Position numbers and translations under genes: made by a program
Notes under the pieces: model-generated
Seen by the model: only the letters and a program-made list of their open reading frames with translations
Database searches by the model: none
Told to the model about the DNA's origin: nothing
Source: Jimgerdemannia flammicorona
Lineage: Eukaryota; Mucoromycota; Endogonomycetes; Endogonales; Endogonaceae
Length of the DNA: 21,539 bases
Assembly: GCA_003990745.1 (NCBI GenBank)
Contig: RBNI01001631.1
Coordinates: 1-21,539, forward strand
Reading direction: 5' to 3'
Shown here: positions 1 to 9,832 of the stretch, piece after piece
How positions within the stretch are numbered: the first letter of the stretch is position 1
How the letters are laid out: every line of letters starts with the position of its first letter

Positions 1-65
1 TAATAGTCACTTGGACTCTGCCTTTTATTACCTGTCTATTAATAATTTTACAGTTTACCCTCCCA

Positions 66-3000
66 CTACCCAATCCCCATAGGGGTGCCACTCCCCCTAC
101 CTACATGATCAAAGACCACTTTCTCACCCACAACACCAACTCTCCCCCCACTCTGCCTACAGATTTGTTCTACCAAATAATGCCTTCAACCCCCCTTCAA
201 CCCCCAACCAAGTCACCAGCCCATCAAGGTGTCTTCCATAAGGCTACACCACCTCATCAGCCTGACCTCAGAGCCAAGTTTCCTCCCATCCTCAAAAACA
301 AACACCCAGTGACTGGCCAGCCCCACCCAAATGGCCAAAGCCCAACCTAACGTCAGCCATTCCTTCCCCACCCCCCCCTCCAGTCTGCCCCTTAAATCCT
401 CCCATCACCTCTGCACATCAGCTCCCCTACACACTACTCCCAGATGATCCCCAATGTTCTGCCAAAAGGTACTAAGTACCTCACACTCTCCTAGCCAATG
501 TTCAGACATCTGTACATATCCCCCTTCCTGTCCTACATTATAACACTCTTCACAGTCGAAGCAGCCTCCCTTGATAAGGTGACCAGAGTGGAAGTTGAGT
601 ATGACATTTCGCCTCAGCACATGCCACCAGACCACCCAGTACTTCAGTGGCAGCCACCTCCTCACCTTGGCACTCCAGGCCCAAATGCTATACCAGTCCC
701 ACTCCTCGTCAATTCCTACACCCTGCCAACTGCTAGGCCACAGATCCTGGCCTGGTCCCCATTGGTATTCGATCTTATCACCAATATCAAACTCAATTAA
801 GGGAATGCCTCCTAGTAACACTCGGTCCCATCTCTACATTGCTGGGTCCCAAGCCTCCTCTCCTTCATTTCCCTATCACCTAATTCCAATGAGGTACACC
901 CCCACTGCCACTCCCCACCAGAAGTCTTTGTATTGCAATTGTCTGAAGTTCTGAAGGCCCACAAGTGCTAGGAGATCACCAATCGAACCCCTCAGCAAGG
1001 ACCTCATCTCCCAGACTTTCTGCAGTAGGGGAACCCAACCACCCCCTCTCAACTCCACTGCTCTCTTCAGCCACCATGCTCTCAAGCAGTGCAGCCTCTT
1101 AGGAAAGTCAACCAGTCCAAGTCCCCCACATGCCACTGGTAAGGACAAGACCTCCCAGCCAATCTGACTCTGCCTTCCAGCCCAGATCCACCCCTTGGCC
1201 AGCTTCATCAATCACTTTACCACCCAAGCTGGGAAGTCCAGATGATAAGCCAGATACCACACCTTCAGCAGCCAATAGACATTCAGAATCAAAATGCATC
1301 CTGCCAGAGACAATTGGCAGCCCCCCCCAGGCAGTTCCATCTCTGATAAGTCTACCTCCTACAAAGCCCTGCTGCTCCTCACTTAGTACCTGTTGAGCAA
1401 CCTTCTGTAGTCTTGCAACAATCACCTTAGTTACCATCTTCCAGTCCATATCCAGAAGCATGATTAGTCTCCAGTTCTTCCAGTCCTCTCACCTGCCCTT
1501 GTCTTTATACAATAAGGCCACCAAATCCAGGTCCTGCTCTCCAACCCACTTGCCATTCAGAAGAACATGGTCACAGAGGGCAGCCATCTCTTCTAATACT
1601 TCAGGGACCTTTGCCATCTTCTTCCAGAAGTCCCAAGGCAACCCATTCTCCCCTGGTGCTGTCCCAAGCTTAGTTGTCACAAGGACTCTCTGAATCTCCT
1701 CCTCTTGGACTAATAAGATTAAGTCACCCAGTCCCTCCACCTGTGGTGGCTCCCACTCCTCCAGTGTAACTCTAATTGCCTCCTCATCTGCACCCCCTTC
1801 TTTCTCTCTCCACAGACCCTGCCACCTCTCCTTTAAAACCCCCCAGACCAGTTGCATGCCATGCACCATATCCCCCTTAGCATCTAAGACCCCTTCCCAC
1901 CTATATCACACCCTTCTAGCTTTGAGGAGTCTAGACAAGTATCTAGTAGGCCACTCCCCCTCCTCAAGCCCCTGCCAACATAGCCTGGCAGCCATTCCTT
2001 ACATATGAGCTTCATTCTCCTCTCTCAACACCTGTTGCAGTTCCACTTCCTCCAATTTCGCCCCTCTAACCTCCAATCCACCACCTCATCAGAAGCAAGC
2101 AAATCAGCCCATTCCATCTACAATCTCATCAGCCTATTTGAAGCACATTGTATATGCTTCCTCCTTCATCTCCCTGCCTCTCTACCAGCCTCTCTCCAAT
2201 AGACCCTCACCACCTCTTTCAACATTATCCAACAGACACCCACAGATAAACCCTCATGCCTCCAGATAGGAATCTTTGCCTGAATGTCCTCTATCCATGA
2301 GTCCCACAAACCCTTCTCAGCCAGTAGGGAGGAGTTAAGGCACCATGTCTGGGTCCATCTCCACTCTCCCCAAACTGCCCCTGCCCTAACAGTCCTCAGT
2401 GATCTGATCACAGGCACCACTCCACCTTCAAAGTCTTCCAAACATCAGCATCCCAATAGTCTGCCATCAGAATCCAATCAATTCTCATGCCTAAGCCATT
2501 CACCCAATGTATGTAGACTCTTGTTTCACCCCACCAAGTTCTGTCCCTATCTCCTAAGGAGCTAAGATTCTCTACCTCCTCCCATGCATTCAGACCACCG
2601 CTTCTCCCACCTGCATTCCTCCTTTCATCAGTTCTATCTAGCTGTTGATCCCAAACCATATTAAAATTACTGCTGAGAACATTGACTCCTTCCTCCAAGA
2701 GAATACCCTTCTCCAGCAGCTCCTTAATCCATACAATCCTCTTGCCCCTAACTGCAGGGCAGTAGCAGGAGCCAATCCTCACTGATTCCCACCCTAGTCA
2801 ATGACATTCTCCCCAGACCAAGCAATCACTCCAGCTCCTGATTCCCTCCAAGTCTCCTCTACCCTTCTTCACCAAAATTGCCACTTTGCCAAACCAAGCA
2901 GTAGCTCTGCTCCATTCCCTAGTCCACTTCACCCGATCATCCTCATCCTTACACCATACATTCTGCAGTAAAAAGAGATCAGCCTCCAATCCTTTGAGCA

Positions 3001-3079
3001 AAGTAAAAATGTTCTTATGCTGCCCAGATCCCCATAACCCATTCACATTCAGAGAGAAAATGTTAGGTGTACTGTTCAT
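66..3079 (-). pseudogene. LINE copy A ORF2: APE endonuclease + reverse transcriptase (core deleted) + C-terminal zinc-binding region
   Basis: ORF2 of a LINE normally nicks target DNA with an APE-type endonuclease and primes reverse transcription there. The ATG at 3079 opens with NIFSLNVNGLW, the usual endonuclease N-terminus. Further on are the SNFN block (usually GDFN) and the terminal SDH near 2400. The RT fingers are seen around 1690-1620 (GENGLPWDFW) and 1420-1350 (QQGFVGGRLIRDGTAW). The next residues should lead into the palm, but about 641 bp present in copy C are missing, so the GDPLSP and FADD motifs are absent. The tail is intact: CEEC, then HWLGEC near 490-560, a zf-RVT-like pattern. 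The frame changes several times (around 2440, 1870 and 1210), and in-frame stops occur, one at 405. The probable original stop is near 66. This is a pseudogene. Confidence 0.85.
1311..1331 (-). other. Deletion junction in LINE copy A RT domain
   Basis: The flanking sequence CTGCCAGAGA (1301 here, 19539 in copy C) and GCAGTTCCAT (1331 here, 20210 in copy C) are 30 bp apart in copy A but 671 bp apart in copy C. The missing 641 bp encode the RT palm, including the catalytic FADD. A C-rich run (CCCCCCCC) sits at the junction. It must be a loss in A, because copy C carries the canonical RT order. Confidence 0.85.
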
Positions 3080-3110
3080 AAGAAATAATGTTATTCATCA
3101 ATCTCATCCT

Positions 3111-5074
3111 CTACAAATCTGCATTCAACTCCTCCTGTGCTAAGTCCAAGTCATATTCTGCAGCTAGTCCCTTCTCTTCAGCTTCCTGTGCTGCCAACCC
3201 TCTCAGAAGTTCAGCCATCTTCCTATCCTCTTTCTCCTCAAAGTCCTCATGATACTCCAGACAGGCCTTCTGCAAGAGCTGCAAGACATGATGCTCTGCC
3301 CAGCAATAGGCAGCCCACTCACCAGCAACAACTGCCAGATCCACCTCTCTCACCTTATCAACCTCATACCCCTCCTCCTCTATGAAAATTGCAAGAATTT
3401 CTACCTTCAGTGCCTCCACCACTCCATCACCATGCAGAATCCTTGCTCAATGCTCCTCAGGCATCACATACAGGTCCACTTCTCCCAACTCCTCAGCTGC
3501 GAGGTTATCCATCACCCTGCTCATCCACAGCAGATTCCCCACCTCCTTCCCTCCAGGAGTCCCTGGCCACCCTGCATCCAGTATTGTGGTATCTGCTCCT
3601 ACACTGGCAGCCTCATCCCACTCCTCCTCAGGGACATCCACCAGCTCGTCCTCACCAACTGCCACCACCTGACCCCCTTTTGCCACATTGGGCACCCCAA
3701 AGTATACTCTCTAGGCCCCCTGCATCAGCACATCCTCTGCTGCCCCTCTCTTCCCTACTGGGCCCCTCCTGATAAGAGGTGGGGGGGTACCATCCAACTC
3801 CTGCTCCCAGATTTCAAATGTACCATCTATATAGAGGTCCTTGCTTGGCACCTTCCTAGCCCCTTCCTTGTTTGCCTCCACCTCCCCTCCTCCTTTACTA
3901 GCCCAGATGCTGGCTTCGACTCCTCCAGCCTTCTCAGCCCCATCCACCTTCTTTGTTGCCCCTTCTTTCATACTTGCCAAGAGCTCCCTCTTCCTCTTAC
4001 ATCCCTGGGCCCACTCCCACTACCTCTTACATCCCCGGACCCACTCCCACTGCCTCTTGTCAGTGTGGATACACTTTCCCTCCACAATCTCCAAGTGTGT
4101 CGACTCTTCATATTTCTTCCAGACCTTTGCCCTCTGCTCAACTGCTCCACCCATCTCTTCCAGCACCTCAAGTAGATCCTCCTCCTCCTTCTCACTCCCT
4201 TTTACCCTAAACACTTGACAGCTGAAAGCCCCCCAAAGCATTACTGCCAGGCAGTCACTCATCTTCCCAGTGGCCTTCTTCTCTGCTAGTCAAATCCTTA
4301 TATCAACATCCCCAGTCCTGATGGTGGTCCCCTCACAAATCTGAAAACCAATATCAACCACATTGCCATACTCAGCCATCACCTCCTCAACCTTCCTCCT
4401 CATCTCAACCACCATCACTATAGGTAATCCCTTTACCAGCAGCTGTACCACCCTGGGGTCCCACCTCAGGCAATGCACCATAGGGACCACTACCTCTCCA
4501 ACTACAACTCCAGCCTTCAGAGCCTCATCCAGTATGCCCACCTCCTCAAAACCCACTTCTACCCCCTTCAGCCCCTTCAGAAACTTCACTGAGGTAGCTC
4601 CAGCCACCTGCTTCAAGATAAGCCCCAGGACCATCCTTGCTGTCACTGCCAAGCCCTGGAAGTACAGGGTCACTGCATACTCTGAAATCGACTTCTTGAG
4701 TAACAGTGCCACCACCAGCCCTGTCACACCATTGGCCAGGTCCTCCTTCTGTATTGGGAACCCCTGCCCCACTCCACCATCAGCTGTCACATCTCTTTTT
4801 TTTTCCTGATTTCCCATCACACTTCTATCAGCAGTCCCACCCCCAGCCACAGCACCTCCAGCAACTATGCTCACATCCCCCACCTGAGTACCTCCCCCCC
4901 TCCCAAGGCTTGCCTTGCCCTTCCCCTCAGTAGCACCAGTCCTAGAACCCACCAGCCACCCACTCCCCTTCACCTTATCTGCGCAACTTAAGGGGCCAGG
5001 CCTTCCCTCATTGCCACCAGCCACTGGACACCTCTGGAGCCCTCACCACTCTTCAACCCTCCAAAGGCCCCCAT
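3111..5074 (-). pseudogene. LINE copy A ORF1 (RNA-binding gag-like protein), interrupted by stops
   Basis: One minus-strand frame stays readable from about 5050 to the stop at 3111. It is broken only by single stops near 4290, 4020, 3711 and 3447, so this was one protein of roughly 640 residues. The segment near 4420-4290 (VKGLP, then an amphipathic helix, then YGNVVDIGF) looks like the RRM-like fold found in many LINE ORF1 proteins. That is inference from pattern. Upstream is a Gly-rich low-complexity N-terminus; downstream is an acidic, helix-rich C-terminus (residues EEKEDRKMAELLRGL near 3200). At 4290 copy B has Trp where A has TGA, which shows the stop arose by transition. The probable start is the ATG at 5074, aligned with the ATG at 6359 in copy B. 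A one-base frame slip near 5050 separates it from the main frame. ORF1 binds the LINE transcript in related elements. Confidence 0.75.
3993..4052 (-). repeat. Two tandem 30-bp units within LINE ORF1
   Basis: Two 30-bp copies (3993-4022, 4023-4052) begin CCTCTTACATCCC on the plus strand, followed by the start of a third (CCTCTTG). On the minus strand each encodes ten residues of the form xWEWxxGCKR. In one copy the first codon has become TAG, where the other has Gln. Copy B appears to carry a single unit near 5300-5330, so the duplication arose within the family. Confidence 0.75.
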
Positions 5075-5261
5075 CTCCAGGCTATAACCCCTTCCCACAT
5101 TCTGCCAGCCAAAAGCCCCAGGTCCACCTGACCCAGCACACCCATCAGAACTCTTGCCCAATGATATTTTTATAATACCTCTACTCTGAGTTGTATTGAA
5201 AAACTATTGCTTGAAGTTGGTGTAATGTGAATTGTACAGAAGAAAGGTGGATACCCTGTTG

Positions 5262-6359
5262 ATGACTTATTTTTCTCCTTCAAACTATCCAGCAACTCTC
5301 TCTGCCAATTATTTCTCTGAGCCCTCTTCCACTAATTCTTATCTATCTAAATATGCTTTCAATCCACTATCTCTAAGTATGTTGAGTCTACATAAGCCTG
5401 CTATGTCTTAGCCTACCACTCCACTGCCCCACGAAGTCCCTCCAGTCCTCCACCAGATCCTCCTCCTTCTCTATACTCCTCTTCACTCTCATCACCTTAC
5501 AGATAAATACCTCTAACATCAATACTGAGGGCCAGTTTCTCAGCTTCTCTGTAGCCTCCTTCTCAGCCAGCCAGAGCCTGATATCTACATCTCTTGTCCT
5601 GAAATAATTCCCCTCTCAGATGTTGAAACCAATATCAACCACCTTGCAATACCCTATCATAACCTCCTCTATACTCCTTTTTGTCTTAATAATTGTCACT
5701 ATGGACACTCTCTTCACCAGTAGCTGGACCACTCTGGAGTTCTACCTCAGACAGTGTACCATCAGAACCACTATCTTACCTATAGTCAACTCTACTTTCA
5801 ATGCCTCCCCCAAGGGAGCAGTCTCCTCAAAGTCCACCTCTACATTCTGAAGACCCTTCAGAAACTTCACCAAGGCAGCTTCAGCCATCTGCTTTGAGAT
5901 CAGTCCCAGAACCAACTTTGCTGTCATTGCTAAGCCCCAGAAGTACAATATAACTGCAAACTCTGAAATTAACTTCTTGAGTAACAGGATCATGGCTAGG
6001 TCCATCACACAATCAGCCAGATCTCCCTGTCCCTGATTATTTCTCTGTATAGTGTTACCCAGCTGTCATATCTCTTTTTTTTCTAGATTCCCTATCATAC
6101 TACCATCAGCTGTCACACTACTTCTTCCAGTCACAGCTCCTCCTGCCCCTATGCATAATCTCCTATGCAAAGGACCTCCTGTCCTCTCCAGAGTAGCCTT
6201 GTCTTTCCCCTCAGCTATACCAGCCTGAGCACCTGCTGACCATTCTCTCTCCTTCATCTTATCAGCAAAACTAGTGGACCCAGACCTACTCTTATTTTCA
6301 CTAGACACCAGCTCTCCTCCATACTCTTTGCCTCTATTTATATCTCCAAAAGCACTCAT
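5262..6359 (-). pseudogene. LINE copy B ORF1, partial and decayed
   Basis: This is a relic of the same ORF1 as in copy A. The ATG at 6359 starts MSAFGDINRG, followed by the FADKM block (SCADKV in A). The block LLLKKLISEFAVILYF near 5960 matches LLLKKSISEYAVTLYF in A, and the DIRLWLAEKEAT segment lies near 5560-5590. Several frame breaks and stops are present. The C-terminal third is absent because the copy is cut at about 5262. B keeps Trp in DIRLWL where A has a stop, so it is useful as a reference for mutations in A. Confidence 0.72.
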
Positions 6360-6534
6360 CTCCAGGCCATGACTCCTCCACAAATACTATCAACTGAATG
6401 CCCTGGATCTACCTAACCTAGTATGCCTATTGGAACTCTTGCTTGATGATATATTACTAGTAGCTTTTTACTAAGTTGTATTGAAAAGTATTGCCTGAAA
6501 TTTGTGTAATACAAATTATACCAGTAGAAGGTTG
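5262..6534 (-). mobile_element. LINE copy B, 5' fragment (5' UTR + ORF1), older
   Basis: This stretch aligns with about 3945-5249 of copy A in the same orientation. Shared landmarks are the Lys/Leu-rich ORF1 core (5742-6008 against about 4450-4740) and the 5' UTR (6470-6534 against 5185-5249, both with GTTGTATTGAAAA). Its similarity to A begins abruptly at about 5262, just beyond the 5' end of A. It is more diverged and more AT-rich than A. The ORF2 part is not in the window; if A inserted into B, it should resume to the left of base 1. The 5' limit near 6534 is where similarity to A ends, so it could be the true element end. Confidence 0.8.
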
Positions 6535-8342
6535 CTAATAAGAGACTATCAAAATATAGGTAAAGTACTTTAGTACTTGATAAGTCAGAATGCAGTCACA
6601 TAGTACAAAGTATAAACTAATATATCAAGAGATCTATTGACTGATAAGTCAGAACACAGTTATATAATACTAAGCTAATCAAACTATACTAATGACTGCA
6701 GTGCTATATATAGATTTAGACACTATCTGGATAGTTGTTGATGAGATTATCATTGATGATATTATCTCTAATAAAGTAGTTATCTAGAAAGAGTGATTCT
6801 TGGATTATATCTCCATATTTATTTATATAATAGTATATGAAAATGAAATGATTGTCCTATAGGATAGCATCATCTCTCTGATATACTGAGTATAATATTG
6901 ATCAACAGAAAAGGGGTATATCATCTTTACTTTAATCTGATTAGCTATCAGTATAGCTTCAGTATGTTATGATACTGTATGTTATAGAGTTGTAGTATAC
7001 TAGTAGTTATTCTTTATATATATCACTTGTACTCAAGAGATAGAGTTGTTAATGCTATCCCAAGAGTGATCTGGATATATAAGTTGTGTTCTCCTATTTC
7101 TTCATTATAGTTGAAGTAGTCAGATATGAATACAAGTTGATACTTATGCCAGTGGTCATTCTCTTAATAGATCTCATAGATAGTTATAAAATATTATAAG
7201 TATATAAATAAGATTGGTAAAGTAATCAGAGTTGACAGAGATCCTTAGCTAGAGGTTATCTCAGTGTTAGAGTGGTCATTGTCTTCTGCTTTATTATTAT
7301 CAAACTAGATTATATTATAGATATCATTTATAGTATATCTAACTTAGGACATTTGTAGAATATAGTCATCTAGGTGTGAGAAGGGTCTATCTATAATTTG
7401 GACATACTTGATATAATTCTGATTGTGTTCTCAAACTATATTTTCAATTTAGTTATATATCAGAGTAGTAACTATTTTGGTACTAGTAACTCAAAAATAG
7501 AGAATAACGATACTATACTTATAGAAGATTTCTCAGTATATGTATACAATGAGCTTCAGGTATTGAGATCTTTCAGTAATGTCTACATTATAGTAGTAGT
7601 TTACCATATCTTTCAGAAGGTAGCTAATTTGAATATAGCTTGTGATTTGTCTAATTCTGTAAGTACACAACCTCTAAGCTACAGAAATTACACCTCACCC
7701 TCAGAACAAATTTGGAAATTACCTATAAGATCACTAAGCTAAGTTAAACTGAACTCACAAATTATGAAGCTGAGTTAACTCAAAGTTATGAAATATAAGA
7801 TATATGAAAATAGAATATTACTATTCAGGACTGAAAGCATATATACTGAATATATAGAATATCAAAATGAAGATCTACAACAAACTGAAACCATAACTAC
7901 AAACATTCAAATATATACAAGATATAACTGCTGAAATTTATAATTATATTGATACTGATATTTGGAATTTCATTGTAAACTTAGCCACAGTACTCCTACC
8001 TCTCATAAATATTTATAGTCTAGTACTGCCCTATTTTATAATAGTCCAATAGAATGCTTTAAACATATTAAGTAAGGCCCACCAAATCAGATAATTCTCA
8101 AGCTACTATCAGATCAGCTGTCTCCTGAAAGAAATAATTAACCTCTACTATGATAAAATATTACCAAAATATCTCAATACCCGAAACTCATCCTCTGTAA
8201 ATACTAAGAACTCTTTTATAAGTATAGCACCTTTATTCCCCACCTCTAAGTTACTACTGCTAAAATGATTGTAACTTTGACTTGTGGTCAAATTGACAAT
8301 ATGATATGTATAAGAACTCAATCATAAATATATCAAGTATAC
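6535..8342. other. AT-rich intergenic spacer, no recognised gene
   Basis: About 1.8 kb of strongly AT-rich DNA lies between the 5' end of LINE copy B and the 5' LTR. The longest plus-strand frame, 7398-7742 (114 codons), has a biased Ile/Asn/Ser/Val composition and no domain I recognise; I do not call it a gene. On the minus strand, one frame from about 7640 to 6980 has fewer stops than expected for such AT-rich DNA (about 11 in 215 codons), and these are mostly TAA and TGA. This might be a very old coding relic. No tRNA, terminal repeat or element end was recognised. The last five bases, TATAC (8338-8342), would be one half of a target-site duplication for the LTR element. Confidence 0.5.
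6578..6676. repeat. Imperfect direct repeat at the spacer edge
   Basis: TGATAAGTCAGAA occurs at 6578 and again at 6642, each followed by a similar CAGT(C/T)A(C/T)ATA stretch of about 35 bp in all. The period is 64 bp. It lies just outside the 5' end of LINE copy B. No function is evident. Confidence 0.55.
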
Positions 8343-8456
8343 TGTAACAAGCAAATAGTATAATATAACCAGATGATACAAACCCAGCAAAGCATAGTTA
8401 CCCATGCACATCATACTTATAATTAGCTAGAATCCTGAATTAGGGTTGTTTATCTG

Positions 8457-8551
8457 TATCCTGAGAACACACCTGTGTCTGGTGGACACACTTATATCCT
8501 GCAGACATACTTATGTCCTGCAGACACACTCATGTCTTAAGAACACATTCA
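8457..8551 (+). repeat. Five tandem 19-bp units in the LTR (5' copy)
   Basis: Five consecutive 19-bp units occupy this stretch with no gap. The consensus is TRTCCTGCAGACACACTYA, centred on the palindrome CTGCAG. The outer units are the most diverged. They end about 60 bp upstream of the TATA box, the usual place for LTR enhancer elements; enhancer activity is inference. Confidence 0.85.
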
Positions 8552-8612
8552 AACATTACCAGAAATAGTAAATCTATAATTATCCAGATAGCAACCAGAT
8601 TAGCAACCACAA

Positions 8613-8620
8613 TATATAAA
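8613..8620 (+). promoter_or_regulatory. LTR TATA box (5' copy)
   Basis: TATATAAA lies in a stretch conserved between both LTRs (TATAAAA at 17594-17600 in the 3' copy) and downstream of the 19-bp repeats. It is the likely core promoter for the genomic transcript. Confidence 0.6.
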
Positions 8621-8640
8621 ATACCCCAGAGATAAGTGTG

Positions 8641-8646
8641 AATAAA
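8641..8646 (+). promoter_or_regulatory. Possible LTR polyadenylation signal (5' copy)
   Basis: AATAAA follows the TATA box by about 20 nt and is conserved at 17620-17625 in the 3' LTR. If it is used, the R region must be very short or start close by. It could also be chance in AT-rich DNA. Confidence 0.35.
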
Positions 8647-8778
8647 CCTCAGTCTAAATTGATATACAAACTAAAGAAGTCTCTAAAGATTAAGCATTAG
8701 TCCCCTTATTCTCACTCCAGTCCACTTTCTGATACAAAGCTGAAGATTTGCCACCAAGTTCAAGAAAGAACTTTACTG

Positions 8779-8956
8779 CCTTTGAAGAGAAACCTGCTAC
8801 TTAAGGAATAAGCTACACTATTGGTTTGCTTGCTAGATAAGTCTGAAGATTTCTGCCTTTCTCACTACCTTTGAAGAGAAACCTGCCACTTAAGGAATAA
8901 GCTACACTATTGGTTTGTTTGCCAGATAAATCTGAAGATTTCTGTCTTTTCTGCCA
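8779..8956 (+). repeat. Tandem duplication of 89 bp inside the LTR (5' copy)
   Basis: Two 89-bp copies, each starting CCTTTGAAGAGAAACCTG (8779 and 8868), run through AAGGAATAAGCTACACTATT to TCTGAAGATTTCTG. The same duplication is in the 3' LTR (17758 and 17846, period 88), so it predates this insertion. Confidence 0.85.
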
Positions 8957-9723
8957 CCTAAGAGAAAGCCACCTTACTCAAGCCAGTTTCTGATGCAAAT
9001 TCATAGTGAATCTGTTTGTGCAAATGAAGCCAGTCTTTGATGCAACTTTGCCAAGAGACCCTTTCCCAAAGCTGCTAGTAATATTTCCCAGTTGAAGCTG
9101 CTATTTTCAAAATGAAGTCCTCTGATTCAGAAGAATCTGCATCAACTGCCATTTTCAAGTTATTCACCACATTCTCAGAAGAACCTTGCCAATTCAGGAA
9201 GAATGTGCATCATCCGAGTTATCTGAGCTATCTGTACCATCTGAGTTATTAGTTTGTTCTCAGTGAACCTGATTCAGAAGAATCTGCCACCAGCATAATT
9301 CCCAGTGAGCTATTTTAGGAGAACCCACACCTAAGTTGCCTGCCTAACTACATAAGGAATTGCCAAATTACCAGATTGTCATATATAAGAAACCTGCCAT
9401 GCTACACAAGACCATTATCCAGAAATAGCATACTTTTGGAGATCATCACACTATACAGAGATTGCCCATCACTTAAGAAGGAGAACCACTAAATTGCCAG
9501 ACTATTACACATAGAGATTGTTGCACTACAGACGAAATTCTACCAATTCTCAGTTGACTCCAGAAGGGAACCCATTTATAAACCACTGCGATACCAAGAG
9601 AACTGTCCCAATAAGGAAACTTGATGAGATTAACCATTGTATCCAGATTGACTATTATACTACTAAACACTAATAAGGACCTCAGGAATATTAGAACATT
9701 TTGTTGCTTTTTAACAAAGTAAC

Positions 9724-9741
9724 TGGGGGCTCAAGCCAAAC
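9724..9741 (+). promoter_or_regulatory. Candidate tRNA primer-binding site
   Basis: TGGGGGCTCAAGCC begins 7 nt after the inferred LTR end and starts with TGG, the complement of the tRNA CCA end. The priming tRNA is not identified. Decay at C residues may have altered the site. Confidence 0.5.
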
Positions 9742-9832
9742 TACACCAACTCCCAATCTTGTAATTTGCCTCCATTGAGCCAGACATGTTACATTTGGGA
9801 GCTCAACTGGGAAGATTTCAAAATCAACATAA

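Larger units (their letters stand above)
1..5249 (-). mobile_element. LINE (non-LTR retrotransposon) copy A, near full length but defective
   Basis: Read on the minus strand, this copy runs from a 5' UTR (about 5249-5075) through ORF1 and ORF2 to a short 3' UTR that ends at the window edge. The 3' terminus matches that of copy C (18236 onward), where a poly(A) tract follows directly, so the tail of copy A should lie just before base 1. The 5' boundary near 5249 is where similarity to the 5' UTR of copy B (about 6470-6534) stops. ORF1 and ORF2 are separated by about 30 nt, as in two-ORF APE-type LINEs. The coding strand is strongly G-rich, giving many Gly, Val, Trp and Glu codons. Clade assignment to Tad-like fungal LINEs is inference. 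The copy is dead: ORF1 has in-frame stops, and ORF2 has stops, frame changes and a large RT deletion. Confidence 0.88.
8343..9716 (+). repeat. 5' LTR of the gypsy element
   Basis: The first 880 bp align with 17323-18197, starting TGTAACAAGC here and TGTGATGAGC there. By eye the two are roughly 85-90% identical, with mostly transitions plus a few indels. The 3' end is inferred from TAACA at 9712-9716, which mirrors the TGT start and lies 7 nt before a primer-binding-site candidate. It cannot be checked against the other LTR, which is truncated. At about 1.37 kb this is a long LTR. It contains 19-bp tandem repeats, a TATA box, an AATAAA and an 89-bp duplication, described separately. Confidence 0.85.

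Noticed and set aside
3249..4175. 308-codon plus-strand open frame, the longest in the window
   Set aside because: It is antisense to LINE ORF1. The G-rich minus strand makes stop-poor Ser/Pro/Leu-rich frames on the plus strand. The minus strand has the family similarity to copy B.
7398..7742. 114-codon open frame in the AT-rich spacer
   Set aside because: It has no recognisable domain, an Ile/Asn-rich composition as expected from AT-rich DNA, and no gene context. Kept only as a note in the spacer entry.
8457..8551. CRISPR-like or centromeric satellite array
   Set aside because: There are five units without spacers, in the same phase in both LTRs. It is an LTR-internal tandem repeat.
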